From contig JAHRWC010000279.1 in NCBI GenBank assembly GCA_019090365.1, positions 1 to 10,339 on the forward strand: a DNA stretch of 10,339 nt, written 5' to 3'. The notes below the pieces were generated by a model. That model was given only the letters and a program-made list of their open reading frames with translations. It did no database searches and was not told the DNA's origin. Below are positions 7,335-10,339 of the stretch, piece after piece. This stretch comes from Flavobacteriaceae bacterium (GTDB taxonomy: Bacteria > Bacteroidota > Bacteroidia > Flavobacteriales > Flavobacteriaceae). Every line of letters begins with the position of its first letter. Positions within the stretch are counted from its first letter, which is position 1. The position numbers and the translations under genes are program-made.

Positions 7335-9206
7335 ATGTCTACAGAGAATATAACTACAGAAAAAATCGGTCAAAAACCAAAAGTGTTAGATGCCGTTGTA
7401 ATAAGATTTGTAGGTGATTCAGGTGATGGTATGCAGTTAACTGGAACTCAGTTTTCTGATACTTCAGCAATGTTTGGAAATGATGTTGCTACCTTCCCTA
7501 ATTATCCTTCAGAAATTAGAGCTCCTCAAGGAAGTTTATATGGAGTTTCTGGATTTCAAGTTCATATAGGAAGTGTTGAAATTAGTACTCCAGGAGATGA
7601 TGTCGATTTGCTTGTTGCCATGAATCCAGCAGGTTTAAAAACAAATTTATTTGCTGTAAAACCTGGGCACACAATTATAGTTGATACAGATTCATTTACA
7701 AAAAAAAATCTTGAAAAAGCTAAATATGAATCGAACCCTTTAGAAGATCATAGTTTAGAGAATTATCGTGTTATTGAAGTATCAATGACTTCTTTAACAA
7801 AAGAAGCATTGAAAAATGTAGAAGGCTTAGATAATAAAAGTATTACACGAAGTAAAAATATGTTTGCTTTGGGAATGGTGTATTGGATGTATGATCGTTC
7901 GGTAGCTCATACGACAGATTTTTTTAATAAGAAATTTAAATCTAAACCACATTTAGTTGAAGCAAATACAAAGGTGTTACATGCAGGTTTTTATTTTGCT
8001 GAAACCCTAGAGTTAATTCCTAATGCTTATTCGATTGCTCCAGCACAGATGAAGCCTGGTACTTATCGAATTATCATGGGGAATACAGCTACAGCATGGG
8101 GTTTTCTTGCAGCTGCGGAAAAATCTGGATTTGAATTATTTTTAGGTTCTTATCCAATTACACCTGCAACAGATATTTTACACGAATTAGTAAAGCATAA
8201 ACACTTTGGCGTGAAAGCTTTTCAGGCTGAAGATGAAATTGCCGGAATTTCTTCTGCAATTGGAGCTTCTTTTGCAGGTGACTTAGCGATCACTACTACA
8301 TCAGGACCCGGACTTGCTTTAAAAGGTGAAGCTTTAGGGTTAGCAATGATGATTGAATTACCTTTAGTTATTGTAAATGTGCAACGAGGAGGACCTTCAA
8401 CTGGTTTGCCAACAAAAACTGAGCAATCAGATTTATTACAAGCCATGTATGGTCGTAATGGTGAAAGCCCTGTGATTGTAATTGCAGCAAGTACGCCTGC
8501 CAATTGTTTTGATTATGCTTATGAAGCTTCCAAATTAGCGATTGAACATATGTCACCAGTAATATTATTAACGGATGGATATATAGCTAATGGATCAGCT
8601 CCATGGAAGGTTAAAACAGTTGATGAAATGCCAGATATTACAAATAATATCATTAATGAATATAATGAAGATTGGCACCCTTACGAACGCAATGAAGATT
8701 CTCTAGCAAGAAACTGGGCGATACCTGGAACCAAAGGGTTGGAACATAGAGTAGGTGGATTAGAAAAAGATAGAGTTTCTGGAAATGTTTCTTATGTACC
8801 TGAAAATCATGAGTACATGACTAAAATTAGGGATGAGAAAATTAAGAGAGTTCAAAACTATATTCCAAATGTTACAAATGAATTTGCTGATGAAGGTGAT
8901 TTATTGGTAATAGGATGGGGTGGTACTTATGGATCATTACATTCAGCAGTAAAAGAAATGTATAATGACGGATTTACAAATGTAGGTTTTGTACATTTTA
9001 ATTACCTAAATCCACTTCCGAAGAACACAAAAGATATTTTATCAAAATACAAAAAGATTGTAGTTTGTGAATTAAACAATGGGCAATTTGCAAAAGTGTT
9101 AAAAATCAATTTTAATGATTTTGACTTCTTGCAGTATAATAAAATACAAGGATTACCATTTGGGAATAGTGAACTAATTGAGAAATTTAAGCAATTATTG
9201 AAATAA
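7335..9206 (+). CDS. korA: 2-oxoglutarate-type 2-oxoacid:ferredoxin oxidoreductase, alpha subunit (gamma-alpha fusion)
   Basis: A 623-residue subunit in the usual fused gamma-alpha layout. The N-terminal gamma domain (about 20-225) begins VVIRFVGDSGDGMQLTGTQF and includes NYPSEIRAPQGS (56-67). The alpha part carries SYPITPATD (272-280), TTSGPGLALKGEALGLA (322-338) and RGGPSTGLPTKTEQSDL (351-367), typical of KorA-like pyrimidine-binding domains. A C-terminal domain II follows (about 515-615, with VIGWGGTYGSL). With KorB it oxidatively decarboxylates a 2-oxoacid to the acyl-CoA and reduces ferredoxin. The overall type points to 2-oxoglutarate (succinyl-CoA product), but substrate range in this family is not fixed by motif. 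ATG 7335 is the only sensible start, just before the conserved N-terminus. The stop is followed one base later by the korB ATG, so the two are translated together. Confidence 0.95.
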   Translation: MSTENITTEKIGQKPKVLDAVVIRFVGDSGDGMQLTGTQFSDTSAMFGNDVATFPNYPSEIRAPQGSLYGVSGFQVHIGSVEISTPGDDVDLLVAMNPAGLKTNLFAVKPGHTIIVDTDSFTKKNLEKAKYESNPLEDHSLENYRVIEVSMTSLTKEALKNVEGLDNKSITRSKNMFALGMVYWMYDRSVAHTTDFFNKKFKSKPHLVEANTKVLHAGFYFAETLELIPNAYSIAPAQMKPGTYRIIMGNTATAWGFLAAAEKSGFELFLGSYPITPATDILHELVKHKHFGVKAFQAEDEIAGISSAIGASFAGDLAITTTSGPGLALKGEALGLAMMIELPLVIVNVQRGGPSTGLPTKTEQSDLLQAMYGRNGESPVIVIAASTPANCFDYAYEASKLAIEHMSPVILLTDGYIANGSAPWKVKTVDEMPDITNNIINEYNEDWHPYERNEDSLARNWAIPGTKGLEHRVGGLEKDRVSGNVSYVPENHEYMTKIRDEKIKRVQNYIPNVTNEFADEGDLLVIGWGGTYGSLHSAVKEMYNDGFTNVGFVHFNYLNPLPKNTKDILSKYKKIVVCELNNGQFAKVLKINFNDFDFLQYNKIQGLPFGNSELIEKFKQLLK

Positions 9207-9207
9207 T

Positions 9208-10218
9208 ATGGAAGCAACAGTTGAAAAATATACGTTTAAAGATTTTGCAAGTGATCAAGAAGTTAGATGGTGTCCAGGATGTGATGATTATGTAATTTTA
9301 AGATCAATGCAAAAAGCGCTTCCTGAAATGGGCGTTAAAAAAGAAGATGTTGTGTTTATTTCGGGGATAGGATGTTCATCAAGATTTCCTTACTATATGG
9401 ATACTTACGGAATGCATGGAATCCATGGAAGAGCTCCTGCAATTGCATCTGGTGTTAAATTAGCAAATCCAGATTTAAGTGTATGGGTGATAACAGGTGA
9501 TGGTGATGCTATGGCGATTGGCGGAAATCATTTTATTCATGTATTAAGAAGAAATATTAATTTAAATATTATTCTTTTCAATAATGAAATATATGGTTTA
9601 ACGAAAGGTCAGTTTTCCCCAACATCTTTAGTAGGTCAAAAAACAAAGTCATCTCCTTATGGTAATACACAACCTCCTTTTTCTCCAGGTGAATTAGCAA
9701 TTGGAGCTCAAGCTAGGTTTTTTGCCAGAATAGGAGGGAACACTCCAAAAGAAATGACTCAGTTATTTATTGAATCAGAAAAATTTAAAGGAACTTCATT
9801 AATAGAAGTATTACAAAACTGCCCAATATTTAATGATGGTTGCTTTACAAAATATACAGATAGAAAAGTTAGAGAAGACATGCAATTGTTTGTGGAACAT
9901 GGAAAACCAATGATTTTTGGAAAAGAAAAAGACAAAGGTTTAGTGTTAAATGGATTAAAATTGGAAGTAGTTACCATTGGAGAAAATAATATAACTAATG
10001 AAGATATTTTAGTGCATGATGCTCAAGAACAAGATCCAACCTTGCATCAAATGCTTGTTAGACTTGATTATCCTTTAGTGACTGGTATTATTAGAAGTTT
10101 TTCAGATGTAACTTTAGAAGAAAGAGAAAATGCCTTAACGGAAGAAGTTAAATCGAGATCGAGATTTTCGAAAACGGCCGATTTATTTTTCTCAGGTGAA
10201 ACGTATGAAGTAGAATAG
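9208..10218 (+). CDS. korB: 2-oxoglutarate-type 2-oxoacid:ferredoxin oxidoreductase, beta subunit
   Basis: A 336-residue thiamine-diphosphate and [4Fe-4S] subunit. Likely cluster ligands are Cys22 and Cys25 (WCPGCDDY), Cys56 (SGIGCSSRF) and Cys205 (LQNCPIFN). The ThDP/Mg2+ site shows GDGDAMAIGGNH (97-108) and NNEIYGLTKGQFSPTS (125-140); HGIHGR (70-75) is also conserved. It forms the catalytic complex with KorA and passes electrons to ferredoxin, plausibly the one encoded at 6826-7176. There is no separate 2[4Fe-4S] delta subunit, as expected for the two-subunit class, so an outside ferredoxin is needed. The start lies one base past the korA stop with no ribosome site of its own. A terminator follows about 20 bases after the stop, so korAB is a two-gene operon. 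Confidence 0.95.
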   Translation: MEATVEKYTFKDFASDQEVRWCPGCDDYVILRSMQKALPEMGVKKEDVVFISGIGCSSRFPYYMDTYGMHGIHGRAPAIASGVKLANPDLSVWVITGDGDAMAIGGNHFIHVLRRNINLNIILFNNEIYGLTKGQFSPTSLVGQKTKSSPYGNTQPPFSPGELAIGAQARFFARIGGNTPKEMTQLFIESEKFKGTSLIEVLQNCPIFNDGCFTKYTDRKVREDMQLFVEHGKPMIFGKEKDKGLVLNGLKLEVVTIGENNITNEDILVHDAQEQDPTLHQMLVRLDYPLVTGIIRSFSDVTLEERENALTEEVKSRSRFSKTADLFFSGETYEVE

Positions 10219-10237
10219 ATTATTTTACTTTTATAAA

Positions 10238-10279
10238 AAAAAACTCCTCCAAGCTTATAAAGTTGTAGGAGTTTTTTAT
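10238..10279. terminator. Stem-loop terminator after korB, probably bidirectional
   Basis: AAAAAACTCCT (10238-10248) pairs perfectly with AGGAGTTTTTT (10267-10277). After one mismatch the stem continues with CAA/TTG and encloses a short loop. Read on plus it ends in a T6 tract; read on minus it ends in a longer T tract (A-run 10235-10243 on plus). This is the best terminator in the window and suits the end of korAB and of a convergent gene to the right. Confidence 0.85.
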
Positions 10280-10288
10280 TTCAGTGAA

Positions 10289-10339
10289 TTATATGGTGAT
10301 ATTTTTAAATCGTTTATTATTTATTTCTGAAATTATTAA
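10289..10339 (-). other. Possible C-terminal tail of a convergent gene
   Basis: One minus-strand frame is open from the right edge for 16 codons and ends at TAA 10291-10289, ten bases from the terminator. This is where a convergent gene would stop, and the terminator works in that direction too. Seventeen codons are too few to prove coding, and a plus-strand frame from ATG 10293 is also open to the edge. Confidence 0.25.

Noticed and set aside
8222..8556. Two overlapping minus-strand frames inside korA
   Set aside because: They mirror the conserved pyrimidine-binding region of korA, where low stop density on the opposite strand is expected.
9271..9291. Aspartate in KorB WCPGCDDY where many relatives have glycine (CPGCGD)
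   Set aside because: Both cluster cysteines are intact and I recall the CPGCDD form in other flavobacterial KorB proteins, so this is likely lineage variation and not a defect.
10293..10339. Plus-strand start ATG 10293 open to the right edge
   Set aside because: Only 15 codons are visible, it sits right after a terminator with no promoter, and the opposite frame is equally possible.

Overview
The window is about 10.3 kb of AT-rich DNA from a member of the Bacteroidota, most likely a marine-type Flavobacteriaceae. This rests on the character of the encoded proteins, the lack of Shine-Dalgarno sequences before the genes, and promoter candidates of the Bacteroidota type (TTTG, spacer, TAnnTTTG). 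Nearly all of it is coding. No gene-free stretch exceeds 300 bases, and I see no rRNA, tRNA, CRISPR array, insertion sequence or phage gene.

Layout, left to right. At 1-529 (minus) is the N-terminal part of an acetyl-CoA acyltransferase (thiolase), cut by the window edge. Divergent from it, 711-2756 (plus) encodes a membrane HD-domain phosphohydrolase with the architecture of PgpH, the cyclic-di-AMP phosphodiesterase. It converges, with 3 bases between stop codons, on a minus-strand group. In transcription order that group is an Alvin-type 2[4Fe-4S] ferredoxin (7176-6826), a full-length single-chain pyruvate:ferredoxin oxidoreductase nifJ (6689-3153) and a small HEPN-like protein (3140-2760). 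Divergent from the ferredoxin, korA (7335-9206) and korB (9208-10218) encode a two-subunit 2-oxoglutarate-type 2-oxoacid:ferredoxin oxidoreductase, followed by a strong stem-loop terminator at about 10238-10279.

The central theme is low-potential electron metabolism. NifJ and KorAB both cleave (or in reverse make) a 2-oxoacid with CoA and exchange electrons with ferredoxin, and a dedicated ferredoxin gene lies between the two. Pyruvate and 2-oxoglutarate oxidation could therefore share one ferredoxin pool. The thiolase works on the acetyl-CoA that PFOR yields but is a separate transcription unit.

I found no clearly new system. The points most worth a second look are the HEPN-like gene 12 bases behind nifJ, a perfect 18-bp palindrome plus an extra half-site in the nifJ promoter region, the acidic insertion in the ferredoxin, and the palindrome that holds the two convergent stop codons.
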